In this document: positions 8,131 to 15,584 of the stretch, piece by piece
Numbering within the stretch: position 1 is the first letter of the stretch
Layout: every line of letters begins with the position of its first letter
NCBI GenBank assembly: GCA_964410945.1
Contig: CAYPJE010000057.1
Coordinates: 1-17,109 of the forward strand
Origin: CAYPJE01 sp964410945
GTDB taxonomy: Bacteria > Fidelibacterota > Marinisomatia > Marinisomatales > TCS56
DNA length: 17,109 nt
Direction: 5' to 3'
Notes under the pieces: model-generated
Told to the model about the DNA's origin: nothing
Database searches by the model: none
The model's input: only the letters and a program-made list of their open reading frames with translations
Made by a program: the position numbers and the translations under genes

Positions 8131-8155
8131 CCGAATAATCAATTAAATTCGGAGG
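8131..8155 (+). promoter_or_regulatory. Hairpin overlapping the ribosome site of the next gene
   Basis: CCGAAT (8131-8136) and ATTCGG (8147-8152) form a 6-bp stem with a 10-base loop. The last two G of the stem are the first two of the GGAGG Shine-Dalgarno (8151-8155). A second inverted repeat, AGTATT/AATACT (8103-8108, 8123-8128), lies just upstream. The pair could modulate translation of the following gene or be chance in AT-rich DNA. Confidence 0.25.
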
Positions 8156-8163
8156 TTATGTTC

Positions 8164-8742
8164 ATGCGTAAAATATTGATCATTTTAATCCTTTTATCCT
8201 CAGTTTATGCCCAGATGGGCTGGAAGGAGTTCGGTGCCGGATTCAATTCCGGGAGCCGTGGTAGCGGGATTCACGGATACTGGGGCTTATTCCCCAACGA
8301 AGATATTGGCTGGTACGGTGAAGTTCGTTATTTTGATATCAGAGGAAAAAGTGAGGTTGTTACTTACGATTACTATGGTAATCCGGTGACCAGCGGCGGT
8401 ATCAGCCTGGCGATGTTTACTGCTAATGCCGGTTTGATATATTTTCCTTTTGCCGGGAAAATTGCCAACAATTTTTCTCCGTATATCAGTCTGCAGGCCG
8501 GCCCTAACCTGGTCCTGAATGCTGCCGAAGAAGGTGGTTTCTGGGAGCGTTGGGGAAATATTGAGCGGCATGTAGCCCTCTCCGGTTTCATTGGTGGTGG
8601 TATTTCAATTTTGACGATGGGCGACATGGCCTGGAATCTTGCCGCCGGATATGATTTTCTCAAGCTGCGGGAAATCGCTGATGGGGATGATAATTATAGC
8701 GGCCTGCTGATAAAATTTTCGATTAGTCGCCGGACCAAATGA
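8164..8742 (+). CDS. Exported beta-rich protein, probable small outer-membrane protein
   Basis: A 192-residue hypothetical protein. The frame is open from a TTG at 8107 and an ATG at 8158, but GGAGG at 8151-8155 is correctly spaced (8 bases) only for the ATG at 8164. That start gives a signal peptide MRKILIILILLSSVYA with cleavage before Gln17. The mature part is rich in Gly, Tyr and Trp with alternating amphipathic strands (GWYGEVRYFDI, PYISLQAGPNLVL, WNLAAGYDFLKL, YSGLLIKFSI), as in small beta barrels of the OmpA/OmpX type. It does not end in an aromatic residue as many barrels do. Its stop overlaps the rsmE start (ATGA). No specific function can be given. Confidence 0.7.
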   Translation: MRKILIILILLSSVYAQMGWKEFGAGFNSGSRGSGIHGYWGLFPNEDIGWYGEVRYFDIRGKSEVVTYDYYGNPVTSGGISLAMFTANAGLIYFPFAGKIANNFSPYISLQAGPNLVLNAAEEGGFWERWGNIERHVALSGFIGGGISILTMGDMAWNLAAGYDFLKLREIADGDDNYSGLLIKFSISRRTK

Positions 8743-9479
8743 GCGACCGGCATTTTTTCCTGGTGAATCCGGCGGATATCACCGGGGATGAGTTTTTTCT
8801 CAATTCGGATGAGACCAAACATTTACGGAATGTACTGCGCCTTAAGCCAGGCAGTGAAATCTGGTTGACAGATGGAGCGGGTATGGCCTATTCAGGTTTA
8901 TTGTCACGTTTCGAAAAAGATCAATCAATGGGGATCATCAAGGAACGCTTCCCTGAGCTGGGGGAAGTGCCTGTCACCCTGGATCTGGCAATCGGAATAA
9001 TCAAACGTGATAACCTGGAGCTGGCGATCGAGAAGGCTGTTGAACTGGAAGTAAATTCCATCACGCCGATCATTATGGATCACTGCATTAAACGTACCGT
9101 ACGAATCGACCGGCTGGAGAAACAGGTACTGGCAGCCGTAAAGCAATGTGGCCGCAGCCGTCTACCGGTTGTGAATGAACCGGTCACGCTGGCAGAATGG
9201 ATCAAGCAATCCGATCCAATGGATATAATAGTATGCCATCCGTCGGGTCAGGTGACCGTTTCCAATTGGTATCAAAACCGGCCAGTGTCGCGTAAAAATA
9301 TTTCTGTGCTGGTTGGCCCGGAGGGGGATTTTTCCACCCGGGAATTGAAATTGCTGGCTGATGTTGGTGTCTCGTTCGCTAAACTTGGAAATCGTCGCCT
9401 GCGTTCGGAGACGGCGGTCATCACAGCCATGGCTGTATTGAACGAATTGATCATTACGAGAGGTATTGGAAATGAGTGA
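8739..9479 (+). CDS. rsmE: 16S rRNA (uracil-1498-N3)-methyltransferase
   Basis: RsmE is a SPOUT methyltransferase that methylates U1498 of 16S rRNA using S-adenosylmethionine. The 246-residue product has the usual length. It has the N-terminal PUA-like part (DETKHLRNVLRLKPGSEIWLTDG), a KAVELEV segment with QCGRSRLP, and the C-terminal SAM-binding knot motifs LVGPEGDFS at 191-199 and LGNRRLRSETA at 216-226. It overlaps the exported protein upstream by 4 bases and the HIT gene downstream by 8, so it is the middle of a coupled set. Confidence 0.95.
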   Translation: MSDRHFFLVNPADITGDEFFLNSDETKHLRNVLRLKPGSEIWLTDGAGMAYSGLLSRFEKDQSMGIIKERFPELGEVPVTLDLAIGIIKRDNLELAIEKAVELEVNSITPIIMDHCIKRTVRIDRLEKQVLAAVKQCGRSRLPVVNEPVTLAEWIKQSDPMDIIVCHPSGQVTVSNWYQNRPVSRKNISVLVGPEGDFSTRELKLLADVGVSFAKLGNRRLRSETAVITAMAVLNELIITRGIGNE

Positions 9480-9816
9480 TTGTCTTTTCTGTAAAATTCG
9501 GGATCGGGAAATCCCGGCTGAAATCGTTTTTGAGAACGAGTTTGTATTGGCTTTCAACGATATCAATCCTCAGGCTCCCATCCATATCCTGATAATTCCA
9601 AAGGAGCATATTCCAACATCAAATGATATCAGTGCATCAAATATGGACATGTTGGGGGAGATGCATCTGGCTGCTAAAGAAATCGCCATGAAGAAAGGTA
9701 TTGCCACCGATGGTTATCGTACGATTATTAACTGTAATTCCGATGGCGGTCAGGTAGTGTTTCACCTGCATATGCATCTGCTGGGTGGGCGCCAGCTAAA
9801 TTGGCCGCCGGGATAA
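9472..9816 (+). CDS. HIT-family nucleotide hydrolase (HinT-like)
   Basis: A 114-residue histidine-triad protein, probably hydrolysing AMP-lysine-type phosphoramidates or related nucleotides. It has CLFC at 4-7, the family segment AFNDINPQAPIHILIIPKEHI, and the triad HLHMHLLGG with His98, catalytic His100 and His102. The ATG at 9472 is preferred over the in-frame TTG at 9466: AGAGG at 9459-9463 is 8 bases away and the resulting MSDCLFCKI N-terminus is typical of HinT. The gene starts inside the end of rsmE. Confidence 0.94.
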   Translation: MSDCLFCKIRDREIPAEIVFENEFVLAFNDINPQAPIHILIIPKEHIPTSNDISASNMDMLGEMHLAAKEIAMKKGIATDGYRTIINCNSDGGQVVFHLHMHLLGGRQLNWPPG

Positions 9817-9837
9817 AAACTGTAGATTTTCAAATAC

Positions 9838-9846
9838 TGGTATAAA
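9838..9846 (+). promoter_or_regulatory. Candidate extended -10 for smc
   Basis: TGGTATAAA is an extended -10-like element (TGN plus TATAAA, 5/6) in the 39-base gap between the HIT gene and smc. Initiation about 7 bases downstream would fall at or just before the smc ATG at 9856, leaving almost no leader. No -35 is evident. Confidence 0.3.
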
Positions 9847-9855
9847 TAATTCTAG

Positions 9856-12800
9856 ATGTATATATCCAACCTTAAAATCCAGGGCTTCAAGACTTTTGTC
9901 AAGAAAACCGATCTTCATTTCGGTGAGGGTATTACTGCGGTAGTAGGGCCCAATGGATGCGGTAAAACTAATATTGTGGACGCAATCCGCTGGGTACTGG
10001 GGGAACAGAAATCCAGTGTGCTGCGTGGTGGTAAACTGGAAGATGTAATCTTTAACGGGGCCGAGGGCCTGAAACCACTCAGTATGTGCGAGGTTTCGCT
10101 GACCGTTCACAATAATAAGGGCAAACTGCCCATTGAATATACGGATGTGGAAATAACCCGCCGGGCCTACCGTGATGGTGAGAGTGAATATTTCATCAAC
10201 CGCACGCCCTGCCGACTGCGTGATATCCATGATCTGTTTATGGATACCGGTATGGGTGCCGATGCCTATTCAGTGATCGAATTGGGAATGATCGAGAGCA
10301 TTCTTTCCGAGACCCGCGATGACCGTAAACGTCTGTTTGAGGAAGCGGCCGGGATCAACAAATACAAGCATGAACGCCGGTCAGCCATGCGGAAATTCGA
10401 TGCTGTCAGCACCGATCTGGAACGGATCAATGATATCATCGCCGAGGTTGAGACAAAAGTGCACAGCCTGGCACTCCAGTTAAAACGCTATAAACGGCAT
10501 GAGGGCTTGGCCGCAAAATTGCGCGAGAAGGAAATTGCCCTGGCCTTTTTGAGGACCAACTACTACCAGGGGCAGTTGAAACCTCTAATGGACCGGGTTA
10601 CCGAATTGAAACATCTCCGGGAATCAAATGTATCGCAAACCGGCCGCAAAGACGATGAACTTAACCAGCTTAAAGATGTTTACCGGTCCCAGCGAAATGA
10701 GCTGGATCAGGTTCAGGCCCGGTTATCCGAGATTGAAAGCCAGCGCGAAGCAACCAGCAACAATATTATTGTCTGGACCGAGCAGCGCAACAACACTGCT
10801 GCCAATATTGAACGCCTGGGTAAAGAATCCGGGAATTCCAGCACCAAGAAGAAACAGTTATTAGATTCGATTCAGGGCTGGGAAAAAGATGTTGAGGTGC
10901 TGGATCCGGCGATTGAAGTGAAGCTGACCGAGTATAAGGATCGGCGCGTCGAGATGGAAAAGGCGGAGGAAGAACACAGCAGATACCAGAAGGATGTTTC
11001 GGATATTCAGAACACCCGCTGGAACCATCAGCAGAAGCTGAGTGACCTGAAAGCAAGGCTGGAACGGACCAGACAGTTATCGACCGAGCAATCCGCTGCA
11101 ATCGAGCATTCGGGAAAACAGATAGCTGACTCAGAACTGAAGCAGCAGGAGAAGGCGGTCGAACAGAAGGATCTGGAAACAAGTAAAGAGCAGCTGGAAA
11201 AAGAATCAGCAGTGGCCCATGAAAAATTTGAACGGATCAAAACTGAACTCGAAGCTAAAAAGGAGCATCTGCGCCGGTTGGAGAATGATCAGCAACTGGC
11301 CCGTTCAAGACAGGTGACAATTCAATCCCAGTTGTCTTTTTACCAGGAATTGATCGAGAAAAATGAGGGTTACCCGGAAGGTGTCCGTTTCGTATTGGAA
11401 CATAAAGCGGATTTTCCCGAGGTCCTGGGGAGCGTCGGTGACCTATTCCAGTTTGAGGACCGCTATGCACCGGCCCTGGAGAGCGCCCTGGGAGCGTTGG
11501 CCTACTGTCTGGTTACGACCGACCGGCCAGCCGCCCTGAAGGTGCTGGAACAGGTTCGTGGTTCCAAAGCCGGGCACCTGTCCCTGATTCCGCTGAAAGA
11601 AATCGCCGGCTTGGCCAATAATCGATCCAGTTTACCAAAAACCGATCTGAAAGTGACCCGTGTTGTTGATCTGATTAAAGCCGATCATAGTTATTCGGCG
11701 CTGGTGAATCACATATTCGGGAATCTGCTGCTGGTAGAGGATTTGAAAGCGGCCAGTGCCGACACCGGGCTCAGGTCCTGGGAACTGGTCAACGAAGCCG
11801 GAGAATTTATTGGCACGGATTATTTGATAAAGAATTCCCAATCTTCCGGAACAGTGGCTCTTATCGGCCGACAGCAGAAAATTGATGAGCTCACCAACAG
11901 CCTGAATAAACTGGTGGAAGATATCGAACGTAGTACCAGGGAGTTAAACCGGGTTCAGCAGGTAATCAAGGAACAGAATGAAGTACTGCTAAAGTCGAAG
12001 AATGATGTTGAAAAATTATCTACTGAGTTGAGCAGGCTGGAAACCGCCCTGATCCGTAATCACTATGATCAGTCGAAGACCCTGGAAGAAATACAGACAC
12101 TGACCGGTAGAATCGGTGAACAACAGGAAAAACATAAGCAAACCGGTCTGGCGATCGAGGAAATGATCCCGCAGGTGGGGAAGCTGGAAACTGAACTGGG
12201 TGCTTCCGATGAACGTGTCAAAGCGGCCAGTGGGCAATTGGAACAATTACGCCGGAAACGGGAGATAATCAGCAGTAAGGTGCAGGAATTGCGCATCGAA
12301 GCCATGAACCTGGAAAACCAGCGTGATAACCTGCGATTCCAGCAGCGTACAGCCCGGGAAACGATCACCGAACAGGATAACCGGCTGGTGGAAATTGAAG
12401 CAGAGAAAGAGTCCTTGACTGGTCGGATTACCGAACTGGAACAGTCAATTAGTGATGGTGATAAAGCATTGGTTGCTGTCAATTCACGACTAAAACAGCA
12501 ACGTTCGGTGCTGGATCTCAAACAGAAGGTATTCGACGATACCTACCAGTCAATTGAGGAACTGGAAAAGCAGATTCGTCTGGAGCAGCGCAACCGGGAA
12601 GCATTGTTGGAAGAGCTGCGGGAATGCGAAGTCAAAAGTGCCGGGTACACCCAGCAGATAAAAATTATCAGCGAACGGATTGCCGATCGCTACCAGACAA
12701 AGGTTCCCACCGGCCTGGTTGTTGATGAATCTGAGGATGAGCTTGGCATGATCATCGACCGTACCCAACGCAGTATCGACAGCATTGGGCCGATCAATAT

Positions 12801-13380
12801 GGCCGTACAGGTGGAACATGCGGAAGAAGAGGAACGCCTCAAGCTGCTGGTGGAACAGCGCGAGGATTTAATCAAATCGGAGGAGAACCTGCGTGAGACA
12901 ATCCAGAAAATCGACCGGGTGGCCCGGAAGCAGTTTCTGGATACGTTTACGGCTATCAAGGATAATTTCGAACGCATGTTCGCCATGTTTTTCGAAGGCG
13001 GCGAGGGAACCCTCAGTCTGAGCGGTGATCCTGATCCGCTGGAAGCCGATATTGCCATCTTTGCCCAGCCACCGGGTAAGCGCAATCAATCATTGCGGAT
13101 TCTGTCGGCTGGTGAAAAAGCGCTGACAGCCATCGCCCTGCTGTTCTCCATCTACCAGGTAAAACCGAGTCCCTATTGTATCCTGGACGAAGTGGATGCC
13201 CCCCTGGATGATGTCAATATCAATAAATTTACCCGGGTGCTGAAGCGCTTCAGTGATGAGACCCAGTTCATTGTCGTAACCCACAACAAGCTGACGATGG
13301 AGGCCACCAATTACCTCTATGGTGTCACCATGGAGCGGAAGGGCGTCTCGAAGCTGGTGTCGGTGAAGTTTGAGGAATGA
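9856..13380 (+). CDS. smc: Chromosome segregation protein SMC
   Basis: SMC is the ATPase of the bacterial condensin-like complex (with ScpA and ScpB) that organises and segregates the chromosome. The 1174-residue protein is full length: N-terminal head with Walker A GPNGCGKT at 31-38, coiled coil from about 170 to 500, a hinge at about 502-670, the returning coiled coil to about 1020, then the C-terminal head. That head has the signature LSAGE at 1083-1087 (usually LSGGE), Walker B YCILDE at 1107-1112, the D-loop PLDD and the switch segment FIVVTHN. A TAG directly before the ATG fixes the start; no Shine-Dalgarno precedes it. Genes upstream (rsmE, HIT) run in the same direction. It is the last core gene before the integron. 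Confidence 0.97.
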   Translation: MYISNLKIQGFKTFVKKTDLHFGEGITAVVGPNGCGKTNIVDAIRWVLGEQKSSVLRGGKLEDVIFNGAEGLKPLSMCEVSLTVHNNKGKLPIEYTDVEITRRAYRDGESEYFINRTPCRLRDIHDLFMDTGMGADAYSVIELGMIESILSETRDDRKRLFEEAAGINKYKHERRSAMRKFDAVSTDLERINDIIAEVETKVHSLALQLKRYKRHEGLAAKLREKEIALAFLRTNYYQGQLKPLMDRVTELKHLRESNVSQTGRKDDELNQLKDVYRSQRNELDQVQARLSEIESQREATSNNIIVWTEQRNNTAANIERLGKESGNSSTKKKQLLDSIQGWEKDVEVLDPAIEVKLTEYKDRRVEMEKAEEEHSRYQKDVSDIQNTRWNHQQKLSDLKARLERTRQLSTEQSAAIEHSGKQIADSELKQQEKAVEQKDLETSKEQLEKESAVAHEKFERIKTELEAKKEHLRRLENDQQLARSRQVTIQSQLSFYQELIEKNEGYPEGVRFVLEHKADFPEVLGSVGDLFQFEDRYAPALESALGALAYCLVTTDRPAALKVLEQVRGSKAGHLSLIPLKEIAGLANNRSSLPKTDLKVTRVVDLIKADHSYSALVNHIFGNLLLVEDLKAASADTGLRSWELVNEAGEFIGTDYLIKNSQSSGTVALIGRQQKIDELTNSLNKLVEDIERSTRELNRVQQVIKEQNEVLLKSKNDVEKLSTELSRLETALIRNHYDQSKTLEEIQTLTGRIGEQQEKHKQTGLAIEEMIPQVGKLETELGASDERVKAASGQLEQLRRKREIISSKVQELRIEAMNLENQRDNLRFQQRTARETITEQDNRLVEIEAEKESLTGRITELEQSISDGDKALVAVNSRLKQQRSVLDLKQKVFDDTYQSIEELEKQIRLEQRNREALLEELRECEVKSAGYTQQIKIISERIADRYQTKVPTGLVVDESEDELGMIIDRTQRSIDSIGPINMAVQVEHAEEEERLKLLVEQREDLIKSEENLRETIQKIDRVARKQFLDTFTAIKDNFERMFAMFFEGGEGTLSLSGDPDPLEADIAIFAQPPGKRNQSLRILSAGEKALTAIALLFSIYQVKPSPYCILDEVDAPLDDVNINKFTRVLKRFSDETQFIVVTHNKLTMEATNYLYGVTMERKGVSKLVSVKFEE

Positions 13381-13465
13381 TTGCTCGCGATTCCTGATCA
13401 GTCCGGAGTTTATAAAATATAATGGTAGACTATAATTTTATTGGTATTGTGTATTGTTGTGTGCG

Positions 13466-13494
13466 CCGGATTATATTATATTTCCGGATATTTT
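13466..13494 (+). terminator. Possible smc terminator
   Basis: CCGGA (13466-13470) and TCCGG (13483-13487) pair around an AT-rich loop that can itself pair (ATAT/ATAT), followed by ATATTTTCT. The stem is short and the T tract broken, so this is tentative. The 216-base stretch between smc and intI is AT-rich and holds no gene I can support; it also contains two TATAAT hexamers (13418-13423, 13431-13436). Confidence 0.3.
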
Positions 13495-13513
13495 CTGTTC
13501 CAAACTGTAGTTT

Positions 13514-13542
13514 TTGTTAAAGACGCCTGCCGCATTAATAAT
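13514..13542 (+). promoter_or_regulatory. Candidate intI promoter
   Basis: TTGTTA (13514-13519, 4/6 to the -35 consensus) and AATAAT (13537-13542, 5/6 to the -10) are 17 bases apart and would give a leader of about 48 bases before the GTG start. No CTG-N10-CAG LexA box, as seen at many proteobacterial intI promoters, was recognised nearby. Confidence 0.35.
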
Positions 13543-13596
13543 TCCCAGATAATTATATTTCTCAAGCCCGCATGGTGTTACTGAGGGGGCGGAGCT

Positions 13597-14592
13597 GTGG
13601 GAAAAACCAGTAATACTGTGTCAATAAACGACCAGGAACCTAAGCTAATGGATCGAATGCGTGGAGTACTGCGCGCAAAACATTACAGTATTAAAACGGA
13701 AAAATCATATTTACAGTGGGTTAGGAGATATATAATTTACTACAATAAACGACACCCCAAGGAAATGGGAGGTAAGGAGATTAATCGATATTTGTCACAT
13801 TTGGCACAGAATCAAAATGTATCGAGCTCAACTCAAAATCAAGCGTTATGCGCAATTATTTTCATGTATAAATATGTGTTAAACCAGGAGGTGGGAGATA
13901 TTGGAGATGTAATCTGGGCTAAGCGTTCCAAGCATCTGCCGGTAGTACTCACACAAACTGAAATAAAAAGTATGATATCTAACATTGAAGGAGTAAATAA
14001 TTTAATTGTCAGTTTATTGTATGGTGGCGGATTACGATTGGGGGAAGCACTTAACCTGCGAGTAAAAGATGTTAATTTTGACTACGGGCAGTTGGTTGTC
14101 CGATCAGCAAAAGGGGAAAAAGATCGGATTACTATTTTACCCGACAGTAGAAAAAAGGATATAGAGAAACACTTGGTTAAAGTTCAGAAATTGCATCGCA
14201 AGGATTTAAAGATCGGATATGGCAAGGTATACTTACCGTACGCACTTGAAAACAAATATCCCAATGCCAACAAAGAATGGGGCTGGCAATTTGTTTTTCC
14301 GGCACAAAGAATCAGCCGCGACTCGCGCAGCGGTGAGCAACGCCGCCATCACTGGGGGGAATGGAATCTACAAAGAAGTATTAAAAATGCTCGAAACCAG
14401 GCAGGGATAACCAAGCCGGTCAGTGCACACACCTTTCGGCATTCATTTGCCACCCATCTGCTGGAGGCAGGTTATGATATCAGGACGATTCAGGAATTGC
14501 TGGGCCATAAAAATGTCAAAACTACGATGGTTTATACCCACGTGTTAAGAACCGGAAGCCATTATATTAAAAGTCCGATCGATGTACTCTGA
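13597..14592 (+). CDS. intI: Integron integrase (tyrosine recombinase)
   Basis: IntI inserts and excises gene cassettes by recombining attI with single-stranded folded attC sites. The 331-residue product has the N-terminal SAM-like DNA-binding domain (about 15-105, LRAKHYSIKTEKSYLQWVRR) and the tyrosine recombinase catalytic domain with Arg147 (GGGLRLGE), Lys172/Lys175 (AKGEKDR), His278 and Arg281 (HTFRH), His304 (LLGH) and nucleophile Tyr313 (MVYTH). Residues about 206-251, with LPYALENKYPNA, WGWQFVFPAQ and DSRSGEQRRHH, form the extra segment found in IntI but not in XerC or XerD. The C-terminus VLRTGSHYIKSPIDVL also fits IntI. All catalytic residues are present and the frame is intact. The GTG start has GAGGGG (13583-13588) at 8 bases; Met18 is a less likely alternative. 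Confidence 0.96.
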   Translation: MGKTSNTVSINDQEPKLMDRMRGVLRAKHYSIKTEKSYLQWVRRYIIYYNKRHPKEMGGKEINRYLSHLAQNQNVSSSTQNQALCAIIFMYKYVLNQEVGDIGDVIWAKRSKHLPVVLTQTEIKSMISNIEGVNNLIVSLLYGGGLRLGEALNLRVKDVNFDYGQLVVRSAKGEKDRITILPDSRKKDIEKHLVKVQKLHRKDLKIGYGKVYLPYALENKYPNANKEWGWQFVFPAQRISRDSRSGEQRRHHWGEWNLQRSIKNARNQAGITKPVSAHTFRHSFATHLLEAGYDIRTIQELLGHKNVKTTMVYTHVLRTGSHYIKSPIDVL

Positions 14593-14614
14593 CAAGGAAC
14601 ATTATCAGACAATA

Positions 14615-14647
14615 GAATAATATCAGGCACTGATAATATTCCATTTT
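14615..14647 (+). terminator. Hairpin downstream of intI, possible terminator
   Basis: GAATAATATCA (14615-14625) and TGATAATATTC (14631-14641) form an 11-bp stem with a single mismatch and a GGCAC loop, followed by CATTTTG. ATTATCA at 14601-14607 can pair with the same right arm, giving an alternative fold. It may end intI transcription before the cassettes, but the stem is AT-rich and the T run is only four bases. Confidence 0.4.
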
Positions 14648-14700
14648 GATTACTAAAAATAGATGGTTAATTTATATCAAACAGGGAGTTACGGTATTTT

Positions 14701-14772
14701 GACCTGGAGTATTATCCAACAGTTTTTATTACCTATAAGCAGTTATCCAAGTCGGATATGCTTATGTTAGAC
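14701..14772 (+). other. attI: Candidate attI recombination site
   Basis: The first cassette begins at GTTAGAC (14766-14772), a GTTRRRY core, with the crossover expected between G14766 and T14767. Upstream, TTATCCAA occurs twice as a direct repeat (14712-14719 and 14743-14750), like the paired integrase-binding direct repeats of attI1. GTCGGAT at 14751-14757 could be the degenerate left core facing GTTAGAC. No R''/L'' arm of a folded attC lies in this stretch, so it is attI rather than another attC. The core is firm; the extent is inferred. Confidence 0.6.
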
Positions 14773-14780
14773 CACTTGAC
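14766..14780 (+). repeat. 15-bp inverted repeat, left copy
   Basis: GTTAGACCACTTGAC is the exact reverse complement of 15443-15457. It begins with the attI/cassette crossover core and extends 8 bases into cassette 1. In the circular cassette the two copies would lie on either side of the attC and lengthen its stem. Confidence 0.9.
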
Positions 14781-14804
14781 GAATTAACCAAACAGGAGAA
14801 CAAG

Positions 14805-15437
14805 ATGAAGCATCAAACGAAAGTAATTCCAATATTAATATCACTATTATTTGTTGGATGTGTCTCTTACCGAGCCATTTATGACATTACATTGTCAGAA
14901 GTTGAAAGACCAGCGGATGCAAAAGATAGGTATGGTGAACAAAAAATTGTGCGATTTGAAGAAGAAGGTAAAACCAAGTTCAGTTTTGAAGATGAAATGG
15001 TTAAGCTGGTTTGGATTCCAATTTCTTCTCAATTTTTGTTTACATTGAACAATAAAACTAAACACTCCATCAAAATTATTTGGGACGAAGCAGTTTATGT
15101 TGATGAGATGGGTATGAGTAAACGGGTAATGCATTCTGGTGTAAAATATACAGAACGAAACAACCCTCAACCACCTACTACTATTGTTAGGGGTGCGACC
15201 ATTTCTGATTTAATATTTCCATCAGATAATGTCTATTATGTAAGCGGTCAATATGGCGGTTGGAATGAACTTCCGTTGTTTCCAAATTCAAGTATGACAT
15301 CTTCTCAAGAATTATTGGACAAAGCAAAACCATTAATTGGAAAAACTGTTCAAATTCTGCTTCCTTTAAAAATTGAAGATGTAGTAAATGAGTATATTTT
15401 TTCTTTTACAATAAATGATGTGGAAGTAAAACAATAA
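14805..15437 (+). CDS. Cassette-borne lipoprotein, unknown function
   Basis: A 210-residue protein. The N-terminus MKHQTKVIPILISLLFVGC is a lipoprotein signal with lipid-acceptor Cys19. No transmembrane segment follows. The mature part has a segment SQFLFTLNNKTKHSIKIIWDEAVYVDEMG that reads like a beta-sandwich domain, then PPTTIVRGATISDLIFPSDNV and a C-terminal region LLPLKIEDVVNEYIFSFTINDVEV. I do not recognise a named family with confidence; small lipoproteins of this style with an immunoglobulin-like fold are common in FCB genomes and gene cassettes. AGGAGA (14794-14799) lies 5 bases before the ATG. The gene fills cassette 1, with its stop 13 bases before attC1. Base composition is far more AT-rich than the core genes. 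Confidence 0.8.
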   Translation: MKHQTKVIPILISLLFVGCVSYRAIYDITLSEVERPADAKDRYGEQKIVRFEEEGKTKFSFEDEMVKLVWIPISSQFLFTLNNKTKHSIKIIWDEAVYVDEMGMSKRVMHSGVKYTERNNPQPPTTIVRGATISDLIFPSDNVYYVSGQYGGWNELPLFPNSSMTSSQELLDKAKPLIGKTVQILLPLKIEDVVNEYIFSFTINDVEVKQ

Positions 15438-15442
15438 GTAAT

Positions 15443-15457
15443 GTCAAGTGGTCTAAC
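15443..15457 (+). repeat. 15-bp inverted repeat, right copy
   Basis: GTCAAGTGGTCTAAC is the exact reverse complement of 14766-14780. Its last seven bases are the R'' core of attC1; the preceding eight lie outside the canonical attC. Confidence 0.9.
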
Positions 15458-15584
15458 CCCCACTCCACCGGACGGCTAAACTTGTGCGGTGAATTTGAGA
15501 TTTTGGAGACTAAATGAAGATTTGTGAAACAACAAAAGTAAATGGAATGGATTCGCCGTCCGCCGGTGAGTTTATTCGTTAGAC
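15451..15584 (+). other. attC: attC1, recombination site of cassette 1
   Basis: R'' is GTCTAAC (15451-15457) and R' is GTTAGAC (15578-15584), exact reverse complements. Inside, CGGACGGC (15469-15476) pairs with GCCGTCCG (15555-15562), and the adjoining ACTCCAC pairs imperfectly with the GGTGAGT side, forming the L''/L' arms. The remaining about 78 bases (15477-15554) form the variable terminal part. At 134 bp this is near the upper end of known attC lengths, similar to VCR-type sites. Orientation (R'' proximal to the ORF stop) is standard. Confidence 0.88.

Larger units (their letters stand above)
14767..15578 (+). mobile_element. Gene cassette 1
   Basis: The unit runs from the crossover point in the first GTTAGAC to that in the R' core of attC1. 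It contains one ORF on the plus strand, a lipoprotein, and is AT-rich (19 G/C in the 60 bases 14941-15000). Its 5' end GTTAGACCACTTGAC is exactly complementary to the 15 bases ending in its attC R'' core, as expected for a once-circular cassette. Confidence 0.88.

Noticed and set aside
9466..9471. TTG start for the HIT protein
   Set aside because: ATG at 9472 has better spacing to AGAGG and gives the standard HinT N-terminus.
10766..11182. Minus-strand ORFs inside smc (also 12069-12521 and 12690-13085)
   Set aside because: They are Ser/Arg-rich or Pro-rich antisense shadows of coiled-coil codons without start context.
13381..13596. LexA (SOS) box upstream of intI
   Set aside because: No CTG-N10-CAG or GAAC-N4-GTTC palindrome could be found in the stretch.
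13597..14592. Ordinary XerC/XerD or phage-type integrase
   Set aside because: The extra segment (LPYALENKYP... and DSRSGEQRRHH) is specific to integron integrases, and attC-like sites follow directly.
14766..15457. Terminal inverted repeats of an insertion sequence around the lipoprotein ORF
   Set aside because: No transposase is present and I see no target-site duplication; the repeat contains the attC/attI core GTTAGAC and its position is explained by a cassette.
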